A stretch of DNA of 64,000 bases from assembly GCF_030435805.1 (NCBI RefSeq), contig NC_081291.1:12795001-12859000 (forward strand). Direction: 5' to 3'. The notes beneath the pieces are model-generated. The model did no database searches. It was not told where the DNA came from and worked only from the letters and a program-made list of their open reading frames with translations. A program made the position numbers and the translations under genes. Position 1 is the stretch's first letter; the number at the start of each line of letters is the position of its first letter. Source of the stretch: Mustela lutreola (Eukaryota > Chordata > Mammalia > Carnivora > Mustelidae). Positions 43,901-55,900 of this stretch are shown here, piece by piece.

Positions 43901-46900
43901 AACTTACATGTATCATATATCTTGTAGACTGCATATAACTGGGTCATTTTTAAAAGGTTTTTATGTAAATTCCAGTAAGGTAACATACAGTATAATATTA
44001 GTTCCAGGTATACAATACAGTGATTTAACACTTCCATATATTATCCAGTGCTCAAACTGGGTCATTTTTAAAAATCTGTTCTAGGAGTTTGTCTTTTAAT
44101 TGATATGTTTAGAGCATTTATACGTACAGTAATTATTAATTTGTTAGATTAAAATCTACCATTGTATTACTTGTTTTCTTTTTGTTCCCTCTGTTTTTTT
44201 ATTCTTTTGGGGTTTTTTCCCCCCTCTATCCTTGTATGGTCTGGATATTTTTAGTTTTCCCTTTCATTTCTTCATTGTGGTCATTATTATATTTCTGGAT
44301 AGTTTTTTTTTCTATAAAATGTTGTTGCTATAAAATGCATACTTATCTTTTCATCCTCTACTTAGAATCAATATTTTATCATTTCAATTGGAATCCAGAA
44401 ACTTTCCTACCCCTTGATGCTAGAATTGTTCCATATATCCATCTAGATTCATTGGAAACCACATCAGGCAGTGTTAAGATTTTTTTTTTAATGATTTTAT
44501 TGATTTTTTTGAGAGGACATGGGAGTGTGAGAGAGGAAGTGAGGGAGAGCATGAGAAGCGGGGAGGGGCGGAGCGGGAGGGACAGGCAGACTCCCCGCTG
44601 AGCAGGGAGCCTGGAATCCTGACTTGAGCCAAAGGCAGATGCTTAACCGACTGAGCCACCCGGGCGTCCCAGACAATGTTAAGATTTTTGCTTTTAATTC
44701 TCAAACACTGACAGCAATCAAGAGTGGAAGAATAACAGTCTTCCACATAACCCAGACATTTGACACTTCTGTTGCTTTCCCTTCATTTCCTGACTTTCCA
44801 GGTTTCCTTCTGGGATCTTGTCCCTTCCCCCTAAGCGGTAGAACTGCTTTTAGCAGGTCCTTCAGAACAGGTCCACTTGGTTTTCCCTCATCTGAGAATG
44901 TCTTCCATTCACTTTCATTCTGGAGGATACTTTGACCGGATATCAAATTCTGGGTTGACAGTTCTCCTTTGGTACCTTGAAAATGTCCTGCCTTCCCTCG
45001 GGGCTACATGCTTCCTGGCGAGAAATCCACAGTCACTATAGTCACCCTTTAGGGCATTGCATTTCATAGGAGCCTTCCAAATTTTGTGTTTGTCTTTAAT
45101 TTTTAGCAGCTAGATCATGATGTGTCTGGGTATGGGTATCTTTGGGTTCTATTGTTTGGGATTTGTTTGGCATCTCAAATCTGTAGGCTTACATCTTCTA
45201 CAGAAATTGGGATGTTTTCAGCCAGTGTTTCCTTAAATAGGTTTGCATCACTTCACTCTTTCTCCTTCCTTTTGAACTCCAGGGACATGAATGTTAGACC
45301 TTTTGTCAGTGACCCAAGGGTTCTGAGGATCTGTTCATTTTATCCCAACTTTTTTTTTCTTTTGGTTGTTTATATTGGATGATTCCTTTTGATCTGTCTT
45401 CAAATTCACTGACCCTTTCCTGTTTTGTCCCCATTCTGCTATTGTGCCCATCCAACAAGTTTTGTATTTCAGTCATTGTATTTATTAGCTCTAAAAATTC
45501 CATTTGATCCTTCTTCCTGTAGTCTGCTTCTCTGCTGAGACTTTCTATTTTAACATTTGCTACCAGGGTGTTTGTGATTTTTACCTAGTTGTTTAAGGTC
45601 TTTGTCAGATAATCCTAGCGTTTACATCAGGGTTGGGACCTGTTGACTGTATTTTTCCATCTGAGCTAAAGTTTTCATGGTTCTTTGTATGCCAAGTATT
45701 TTTAGATTTGATCCTGGACTTTTTGAATATTCTAAGATTCTAGGTATTGTTTAGATTATACCAGAAGCGTCATTATTTGTGTGTCAGCTGACCGTTGACC
45801 TGGTTAGGTTCTAGCCACAAGCTGCACTCTCCAGTCCGTGGGCAATGAGTATCAGTTCAGTTTTCAAAGCCTTCGTGCTGTTTGCTCTTTGAGCTTATCC
45901 GGAGTATGCACCACCCGGTGGTCAGTCTGGGACTGTGCAGTTTGTATCTCAAAGCCTTTGGCATGCTAATGAGCATCATAGCCACCCTTGCCTAGTTCTA
46001 GAGAGCTCCGTGGAGACCTAAACAAGTGCATGGGTTTGTTTCCCTGGACTCCTCATTCTCAGTTACCTTTCTGGTACTTTCCAGTTGCCTTGGGCATCCC
46101 TTTTTGGTTCTGTGACCAACTGGGGACTCCTGATCCCCGTGCTTGTCTGCAGTGGGCTCCCATCCTGGGTTTGCCCCACCCTCTGGGAACAGCAGTTATG
46201 TGGCCTGGGGCCTGGGTGTGAGAGAACAGACAAAAGGGGGGAACTAGGGGATTTCTGTACTTGCTCTAAGAGGCAGGAGTTCCCCTTCTGGCCCTAAAAC
46301 CAGAGCTAGAGGATTCTGCAAGCTCTGTCTGCACCCCAGTGCTCACTTCCACTTCCAGGTTTCCTCTGCACTTCCGCACGAAGGGGAGGTGGGGGAGGAG
46401 GGCGCTCTCCTACACCGGTTCTTCCCAGATCCCCCTGCTGCGCCTTCCAGTCTTCCGTGCTTGCCCATGCACCCTGCCTAGGTTTGTCATGTAGTCAGTG
46501 GCAGGGAAGGGGGATGAGAGCCGACCCCATGTCGCCTTCAGATTACCATGACTGGGCCAATCCCATTGTGTAACTCACTTGGTTGTGCCCATTTCCAGGT
46601 GCTGCAGACAGTGCAGAAACAGGCAAACTTATTCATCCTCAAACATGTGTTTGGGGCATCTCCCACCCCTGGGTGGGATTCCTGGAACGTTGAGTTCCCC
46701 ACTGTGGAATTGCCAAGAGTGCTTCCCCAACAGATTCTCCCAGTGGACTTAACGTAAACATATTTGCCTTCTTACTGTTAAAGTCGTGGAGCAAGACAGT
46801 GGCCTCGGTAACCACAGGCCTCTCCCGTCTCGGGACCTTTGTCTGAATTATTTATTGAGCCCAGAACATGGTGTCTCAGACTTTAGAGTGTCCTGGGCTA

Positions 46901-49900
46901 GAAGAGTAAATCCCAAGGAGTAGTTTCTACATAGCTCTATGTGAAAGCACTAGGAGTTCACGGGGTGTCCAGCGCAGTGCACCCCAGCATGCGTCTGTGC
47001 CCGAAGGAGCCCTTTTCTTCCATACACAGGGCACCATGAGGGTGTGGATACCCCTATGTGTCAGAACACCAGACTCCGGGGTCTGACTACAGAGCGAGCA
47101 GCTGAGTCAACATGGGCCTCCAGATTCTGGTCATCTGGACGCAGTGGGGTCCTTCAGCAGCTCAGCAGCCATCTCTGCTGTGCCCACCTGGCCTGGTTGC
47201 TGCCCGCAGAGCTGAGATTAGCCTCGTGGGCTGCACCCTTCCTGAGCCTGCCTTCCCGGCTCATGTGCTCAGTTACAGGGGGCTGAGGAGTCCCTACTCC
47301 CCAAGGGGAAGATGGCCCTCCCAATCTAGGGGAAGTCACCCCTGGGAGCCTGGAGGGCCTCCTGAGTAAGGCCAGGCAGTGCCAGAGCCCGGCTGGCCAG
47401 CGAGGGCCCCCATTAGCACGTGCTCTCTGAGGACCTTCTGCCCACCCAGGCACTGTCCTCATGCTGGCCCGGTGGTGAGCAGCCTGACACAGCCTGTCAC
47501 CTGAGGAGGGGCAGAGGTGGGCAGGCAGAGCTGGCAAGAGGCAGGGGAGGAAGAGGTGGCTGCTGTGTGCTGTGGGGACAGGGAGGTACCTGCCCACTGG
47601 GGTCAGTGGGGGACAGCGTGGCCAGAGTGGAGTGAGCTGCGAGGGTGGGGGTAATGGAGCCAGACCGTGCAGGGCCTTCTGGCATGTTGTGTGCCTTTTC
47701 TGGGGTTGTCATCTGCTTGGTGCCTCAGGTCTGTGCCTCCCTCAGAGGTAGAGGGCTCACCTGTGTGCATGCGGGGCTCTCCAGACACTCCAGTTAAAGG
47801 CTGGACGGGTTCTCCTCCTCCTCTGCCAAGAGAGGCAGCCCTGCACCACGAGAGTGTGGCTGGCCCCTCTGGGCCCCTGTGTTCACAGCCCTGGTTCTCA
47901 CCTGTGTGTGTGGACATGCTGATATGGGGTGGCAGTCCCAGCTGTGGCCCCAGCACCTCTGCCAGCCAACACATGGCCTCTGCTCTGTGCCTCAGTGTCC
48001 TTGTGTGTCAAGAGGCGTTGCAGCAGCCTGGCTCTCTCAGGACAGTCTCAGGGCTTGCTTGTTGGCCTGCCGTGACTGTCTCATTGCGCTCAGTTGCTTC
48101 CTGGTGTGCATGTGAGGTAGAGGGTTGCCCGAGTCAGAACCCTGGCCTGCAGGCTGTTGAGGCGCGCAGAGCCCCACCCGGAGCAGAGAAAGGGCTCAGT
48201 CAGTTACCGTACCTGTGTAAATGTACTGTTATTTTGGATCGGTGGTACCAGACTTCAGGCCACCCCCGGGGAGCAGGGAGGGGTCAGGGTCCTGGAAACC
48301 CCATCTTTAGGAAGTAATAGAAGTAGAAGAAAAGCAAGTATGGCCTGCTCCGAAAGAGGCCTGCCCGCGTGGCCTGAGGCCCTGGCACAGAGGCCGGATG
48401 AGAGGCAGGTGAGGCTCGCCCAGCTCAGGGGATGGCGAGAAGGGCATGGAGAAGGGGCAGCTGTGAGTGGGGACGTCCCATCACACCCGCCTCGCCATCC
48501 CCCAGGTCAGTGCCAACGGCAACGTGCTGCGCAGCGAGATCGTTGGCTCCATCAAGATGCGGGTCTTCCTGTCCGGCATGCCCGAGCTGCGCCTGGGCCT
48601 CAACGACAAGGTCCTCTTTGACAACACGGGCCGTGAGTACCCCGCCGACCCCACTGCGCCCCTGTGGCTGAGCGGAGACGAGGGGATAGTCAGCTGCATG
48701 AGGGAACACGCAGATCTCAAGCACTTGCTTCAGACACATTTTCACGTTGTATACGAGACAGCTGTGAAAACAAACAAATCAATACCTGGACATAGAAAGT
48801 ACGGAAGAGCGAAGATCCTAAAGTCAAGTCCCCTCACCGCCCCATGGGCCAGAGAACACGGGCCAGTGCCTTAGATGTTAAGTTCCAGGAGGGTCACGCA
48901 GCAGGTCCGCGACCCCGCCCTGTACCATCTTGGAAGGAGCAGTGGGCTCAAGGTTAGGCCTTATTCTTTCCCCTCCCTGCGGAGCTCCTGCCCCTGCATG
49001 GGGCATGTGGTCCGGGCTGCTGGAAGGCCGCACACAGTGGCTCTAGCTCTCCCATCTGGCCTGGATGTGGTGGGAGACCCCAGGGGCCTGGCTTCCTGAG
49101 GCTCTGTGTTTGCAAACTAGACTGCCAGCCACAGGAGCCATGGCCGCACTGTCAGACCTACCTCCACAGCAGCAGAACTGAGGGTCTCTCCAGTGTTGGG
49201 CCATCAGGGCGGCTCCTGTCTCTGGCTGGGCCCAGCCTGCACAGCTCCTCTGAGGGTTAGAAAACCAAGACAGGAACCCAGAACCCAAGGGATGATGATG
49301 GGGCCAGGGCATCCTGGGAGCCCTGAGCCGTCCGTGTGCATTGCCAGCCTGGTCTACTGGTCGTTCAGCAAACGTTCCTGAGAGGCAGCCCTGGCTAGAC
49401 CTTGGCCTAACTGCTGCGGACTCAGACTGAACCAGGCCACCCAGCCCTGCCCTCAGCATGTGCCCAGTGTCGGGATGCGACAAGGCTTCCGAGGGGCTAA
49501 GGAAGGACAGGGGAGGTTGCCTGGGAACCCAAGCCCCTTGGCCATCATGACCCACAGATTTAAGAGGCAGCTCTGCTCTGCCAGGGGTGAGCCCAAACAA
49601 TGGGAGTGTCGCTGACAGACCCAGAGGGCCTAGGATCTGTCCCGCTCTCACCCTTGCCCCCCCACCCAGGTGGCAAAAGCAAGTCCGTGGAGCTGGAGGA
49701 CGTGAAATTCCACCAGTGTGTGCGGCTCTCCCGCTTCGAGAACGACCGCACCATCTCCTTCATCCCTCCAGATGGCGAGTTTGAGCTCATGTCGTACCGC
49801 CTCAACACGCACGTGAGTGTGCCCGCAGGCCCCCGCCCAGACTCCGCAGAGCCCATGTTCCACAGCCCAGGGCGCTGCACTTTCTAAGGGGCCAGACCCC

Positions 49901-52900
49901 ATTCTAAGCAGCCCCAGTGATGTGTTCTGCATTTTCACGGAGACCCCCTGATCTCTTTGTCCATCCCAGTCTGGCTGTGGACTCCTTTGATAGCCCTGGG
50001 TGTTGGCACGCTGGGCTCACACCCGGGCAGATGGTCCCTTGCCCTGGGCCTCAGTTTCCCCTCCTTGAGATAAGCCTGTGTAAAATGACCATGTGTGAGT
50101 GCCACCTTCACTCTCCTCAACAGGTCAAGCCCTTGATATGGATCGAGTCCGTGATTGAGAAGCATTCCCACAGCCGCATCGAGTACATGATCAAGGTGCG
50201 CGTGCAGCCCGCACACAGTTAGCCTGGGGATGCGGGCAGAAAGAGAGGGGGCTGGTGGATGACCCCGCCTGTTCAGGGCCTCTGACATTGGTCCTAAGCA
50301 GGGCAGGGGCCCCATGCCTCTGTGCTCCCTATTCTGGGAGATAAGGCCTGTGACTGATGCTCGTGCTGCCTCATTGTGAGCCAGAGGGAAGGACGGGGAG
50401 CCCTGAAGGTCAAAGGGACTGGAGGGCATAGGGAGAATCTCAGGTGGTTGAGAGGGTGTGAGCTGTGCCTAGAGGACTGGGGGTCGGCTTGGTGGGGCCC
50501 ACAGGCCAGGCCAAGGGGTGTAGGGCCCTGGTGGGAACAGGCTGGGTGGGGGCTGGGCTCTCACCTGTGCCTTCCACAACCTTGGCCGCACCGGCCTATT
50601 CTCCAGGCCAAGAGCCAGTTTAAGCGGCGATCGACAGCCAACAACGTGGAGATCCACATCCCCGTGCCCAATGATGCCGACTCCCCCAAGTTCAAGACGA
50701 CAGTGGGGAGTGTCAAGTGGGTCCCCGAGAACAGCGAGATCGTGTGGTCCATCAAGTCCTTCCCGGTGAGTGCCCTTTTCAGTGGGATGCCCCTTGACTT
50801 CCAGGCACACCGCATCTGCTCCCTGTCCCCACCACAGTGCAGCAGCCTCGAAACCGGGGCATGGGGCTGTGATCCGCACGTGGGGATTCTGAGAGGCCAG
50901 TGGACAGAGCTGAGGGGCTGGCTGAGCAAAGAGAGGAAGAGGAAGCTGGAGCTGGGAGAGGCAGCTTGTGCGTGAACGGCCTATCTTCCGCATCGGACAG
51001 CACCCTCAACCCCATTGCCCTCTCTCTGACACTGGTTCAGAACTCAGCTTCCCTTAAGGGACCAGACTGCCTTGCGGCCTGAGCAGCGTGGGTTTCAGGA
51101 ATCCAGCACCAGCTCCAGGAATGTAGAACACTTCAGGCTGGCCCAGCTGCCTGGCTTGTGTTCAGGATTTTCAGCACTGGAATCCGGGTGTGCAGCCAGT
51201 CGTGCCCACAGGGCCTGAAGGTGGATGTGTGCTCCCGGGCCGGCCATGGCCCACCGCCATTTTCTTCTTTTAAACAAGATGAAGCACCTTTTCTTATGTC
51301 TGAGGGCCATTTGCATTTCTTTCCCTGGAAGCTCTAGCAGCCACCTCTTGCTCATTTTCTGTCAGGTTTGGTCATTTCCTTCGTTTCCGAGAGCTCTGTC
51401 TATATAAGCAAAATGAGCACTTTTTCTTTGCTGTAAGTTGCAAATGGTTTTCCCCCCTTTAATGTTTCTCTTGGCTTTGTTTCTGGTAGTTTTTGCTGTG
51501 TGACCTTTTTTGATTCAATTAATTCTTTGTTTCATTATTATTTAATGTCAGATTTCTTGATCTTTTCCTTTTATAATATCTGAATTATAAGTCATGCTTT
51601 GAAATGCTTTACTATTCCCAGATGTAAAGGAATTCATCCATATTTACTTCTGGACCCTGTGTGGTGGCAGTTTTCACCTTAGATTTTAGGTACTTTCAGA
51701 GCTGGGTCTGATAAATGGGGGGAGGTGCAGGTTCTGTTTTATCTTTTTCCAAATAGCTATCCAGTTTTTGAATATCGTTTACTAAAAGGTCCGTCTTCTC
51801 CCCAGTGGGTTGAAATGCCATGTTTATTAAATATCAGATTTTCACACAGCGAAAGAAGTCTTTCTGAATGTCCTGTTGTCTCTCTGTCCATGCAGCAAGG
51901 CCATATTTTAACTCAGGGCCTTATTCTCTGTTTTAACATCTGATAAGGCCAGGCCCACCCCACCCGAACTTACTCCCATCCCCCCATACACACATCACTT
52001 GTTTGTTTCCTGGTGATTCTTGCTTGCTTACTTGTTCGGTGTTCCTTACAAGTTTTAGAATCAGTTTGTTGGCACTAAATTTATAAGTCAATTCGGAAGT
52101 GCAAACACCTTTATGAGGCTTTGTGCCAATGTCACCTCAGTGCTTTGGGACTGTCTTCACGTTTACCTTATGTACCTCACATAGCTTCTCTCTTGCTTTA
52201 AAAAGTACTTCATCGAAGTACAACATGCAGAAAAGTAGACAGACGAAATGTGGACAGCTCAAGGAGTTTCCTCGGCAGGGATACATCCGTGTGTCCAGAA
52301 CCAGGCGAAAGCCGCAGAATGCCCCCCAACCGTCAGGAGCCCCCAAGGCTCCTGCCAGTTTGCACATTTCTCATTAAGATGAGCTTTAAGTCAGCGTGCT
52401 AGTGAGTGGGGTCTGGTCTTCAGCTGTGCCCTCCAGGGGGTAGCCGCTATTTGCATGGTAATTTCTGCTCTGGTTCCTTACCGGGTGTCTGCTTTCGTGT
52501 TGTTGTTCTTTGAGTTCCTGTGGGTTTTCAGATATCCTCTCGTATCATTTCAGCCAAATACAGTTTTCCCTTCTCCTCTGCTCTTCTCGGGCATTTGATG
52601 GCTCTGGCACCTCCTTGCTTTGGCTGCTGTCTCTGGGACCTGTAAGACGCGGTGGACAGTGGCCGCCTGGTCTTGCCGCAACCCAGAGATGCCAGTCAGG
52701 TGTCCCTTCCAAGTCCGACGCTGCACGGGGCTGTGGATTTGACCCAGCCCCACTTTACTGCGGTTCTGACACAAATGGGTGACAGACTTATCCAGGTGCC
52801 CCTTCAGCGTGTCTCAGTTCGGGTCTGTCCGTGGGTGGAGCTGGACCGTCCCCGCGTTCTGGCAAACTCCGCCTGATCTTTCCTTTTCCGTGCACCATTG

Positions 52901-55900
52901 GATTCTATCAGTAACACTGTATGTGACATTTTCACTTTGATGACCTGTTTCACTTTGATGAGGCTGTTTTTTCGGTGTACTGTCTGCCAGGGTTTGTGTT
53001 ATGCCTGCTTTGTAAGTACTCTGTGTCCCGTCTCCGTGCTGCAGAACAGTTAAGTGGCCAGGACGTCGTCTGGTCTTGAGAAGGTTGATAGAATTTGGCC
53101 ATGTGACCTTCCAGATCTCGACTACTTTCTTCATCTCTTCTGTAGAAACCGGGTCGTCAGAGTTTCCATTTCTGTCGGAGACTGGGTAGATCATATTTCC
53201 CTTCAACATGATCCATCCTAAGCAGACTTCCGCCGTTGTCTGCAAAGTTGGAGAAAGTGGTCTTTTTTTACCTCCCATTCACCTATAAAGTTACTTCTTC
53301 CTTATTCTTTCTTCTGGTGTGTCTTTGGGCCTTCTGGTTCCCTGGATAAGGCTGCCTAGCAGCTTATCTTTTTGTTTTTATTTTCCAGGTTTGCTTTTTA
53401 ATTTTGTTGTAATATTTTTCTGTCTTTTACAAGTCTTTGATTTGAATTTCTTCATCCTTTTTTTGTTCTAATTTTTCAAGTTAGATATTTTCATTTGATG
53501 ATCTTGTTTTAAACTTTATATTAATACAAGTATTTAAGCCATAGATGTTGCTCTGAGCCCTGCCTTACCTGGGTAACCCATAGTTTCTGACACGTAATAT
53601 TTGACTTGCTCATCTAGAAATCTGTAACTGGATAGAGTTGATTATCGTTCTTTTTTTTTAAAGATGTATTTATTAATTTTAGAGCGAGCGTGCAGGAGCA
53701 TGGAGGGAGGGGCAGAGGGCGAGAGAATCTCAAGCAGACTGTCTGCTGGGTGCGGAGCCCAGTGCGGGACCCCAAGATCGTGACCTGAGCTGAAATCACA
53801 AGTCAGACGCTCAACCACTTGAGCCACCCAAGCACCCCATGGTTCTTTCCTAAGTCCCTAAGGGGCGGGCCTTCTGACTTTCATCTGTCCTCACTGCGGA
53901 GCGCTGGAGCCAGAGAGTGTTGTTTGGACTGTTTCTACTTCTGGGATTTCTCGGCGTGTTTGTCGTGTGCTAACAGAAGGTCCAAGTTTGTAAATGCCGC
54001 AGGTGCACTTGGTAGGAGGACGAGGCTTCTGGTACCGGGGTAGGGAGCCCTCGAGGTCTGCCCACTTGGCGCTGCCTTCCTCTGGTGCCCTCTGCCCATC
54101 ATCTAGCGTCTGCTTACAGGGGTTGCGGCTGTGTTAGCTGTGGACACTCGGGACTATGATCCCTTCCGTCTGGACACAGGACTGCAGCCTTCAGGACTGC
54201 GGCCTGGCCTCCCTTCTTGCCCTGAATTCTCCCCGGTGACAGCAGCCCCCACTCTGTTTTGCTTGGTCCTCCTGCTGGGGGATCTTCTGTCTGCTGTTCC
54301 AGCACAGAGCTGTGTTTTGGGCTGTGAGCCAGCCTGGAGGCCTGCCTCGTTCGTGGGAGAATCAGACCCATGGACGTCGACATGACGGACCCAGGGTAGG
54401 GGAGCCCACTTCCACCGCCCCGCCGGGAGGGCCTGCCCCCTGCAGGTGCTTTTGCTTTCATTTTCCCTTTTGTCTTCGTAAGGCCCAGATTTGGGGTCTG
54501 GTTATTGTCTCATACACAGGCTGGTGGAGCTGATTTTATTCCTTTGCCACCTGCTTTGTCTGCTGTTAGGACCCCATTTTTCTCCCCTCATTGTCCCAGA
54601 GTCTTTACTCAGCACATGTGCCTGACTCGTACGGAGTCCCCGCTCTCACACTGGCCCCAGGGGTGGTGAGCAGAGACTGGCACCGTCCCAGGGCAGGGAA
54701 CCTGAGCGCCGCCCTGGGGAACTGGGGCGCAGCTCTGCTCTACCCGAGAAGTGCGACTCGGGGTGGAGGCAGCTGGTCGGCAGCCACTCCTTCCAGGAGC
54801 CTGGGGATCGAGGCCTACATGGTCCTTGGTGTGGCCAGAGCTGGGCTGTCTTTGCTCCCCACTGCTGTAGGCAAGGCACACCGGGCCCCTGGACAACCAG
54901 AGCATGATGCCTTCCTCCCATGCAGGACTGGGCTTCCGGTTCCTCCTGACTCTGCCTCAGGCCCCATCTCCAGAGCCACTGCTCAGCCTCCGGGGCCAGC
55001 GCTGCCCTCATCCTAGCCCTCTGGGAGCAGGACTCCAGTCCAGCTCATCGTCAGCCCCCGACCCTGGTCTCTTTTGTCACCTCCCTCTGTTCACCGTCCC
55101 TCACTTGGACCTTTCCCCTTCTGCTTACACATGCTGACCGGACGTTGGACATGTTGGGGTGTTCACTTGGACTCTGGCCTGGGCCAGAGAGCCTGAGTCC
55201 TACAGAGGCACCTGCACTGTCTGTCTCGGTGCTCTGTGCCCCCGCTTCCTTCCTGAGGCCTGTCGGGCTAGGCTTCCTTGCAGCGACTAGTCTGCCCTCC
55301 CTGAGAGTCTGTGAAACTCTCCCGATGCTTGGAATTCACGGATTTCCCCTGGCACGGCTGGCCAGACAGTCCGTGAGGCCTGGGTGAGTGTAAATGTGCT
55401 GGAGGAGCCGAGACTCTGGGTGACTACGGCCACGCAGGAAGGGGCTCATTGGCCAGGCCAGCAACCTGGAACTCTCTGGGGGCAGCTGTCCGCCTGACCG
55501 TCTCTGCTCGTGTGCTCCCGCAGGGAGGCAAGGAGTACCTGATGCGGGCCCACTTCGGCCTGCCCAGCGTGGAGGCGGAGGACAAGGAGGGCAAGCCCCC
55601 GATCAGCGTCAAGTTTGAGATCCCCTACTTCACTACCTCTGGCATCCAGGTGTGTACGGCCGGGGTCGCCGGGGCCCCGGAGCGGACGTGGCCAGGCCCG
55701 GCTGTCCGTCCCGGCTCAGAGAGCTGCAGATGACCGCCTCAGCGAGGGTGCCGGACAGCCTGTCCTGGGGTGCCGCGGTGCTGCCCTGCTTCTGCCGCTC
55801 TCCACACCTGTCTACCCAGACCTGACCCCGCGCTTCAGCCCCAAGCTCAGAGATTCGTTTGACCCCCAGAACTCGAGTCCAAGCCTCTCTTGGCCACACA

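Larger units (their letters stand above)
42060..46600 (-). repeat. Old L1 (L1M-type), 5' part, antisense, with nested insertions
   Basis: AAAGATTTTGCTGGGATTTTGATTGG, TTTTGACCCGTAGATTATTTAATAA, TCTGAAGTCTGTTATTAATATTG and CCGGATATCAAATTCTGGGTTGACAG are the reverse of the 5' region of old L1 elements. SINEs at 42420, 43775 and 44480 and an L1 stub at 43956 are inserted. It occupies most of intron 5; the 5' limit is uncertain. Confidence 0.7.
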
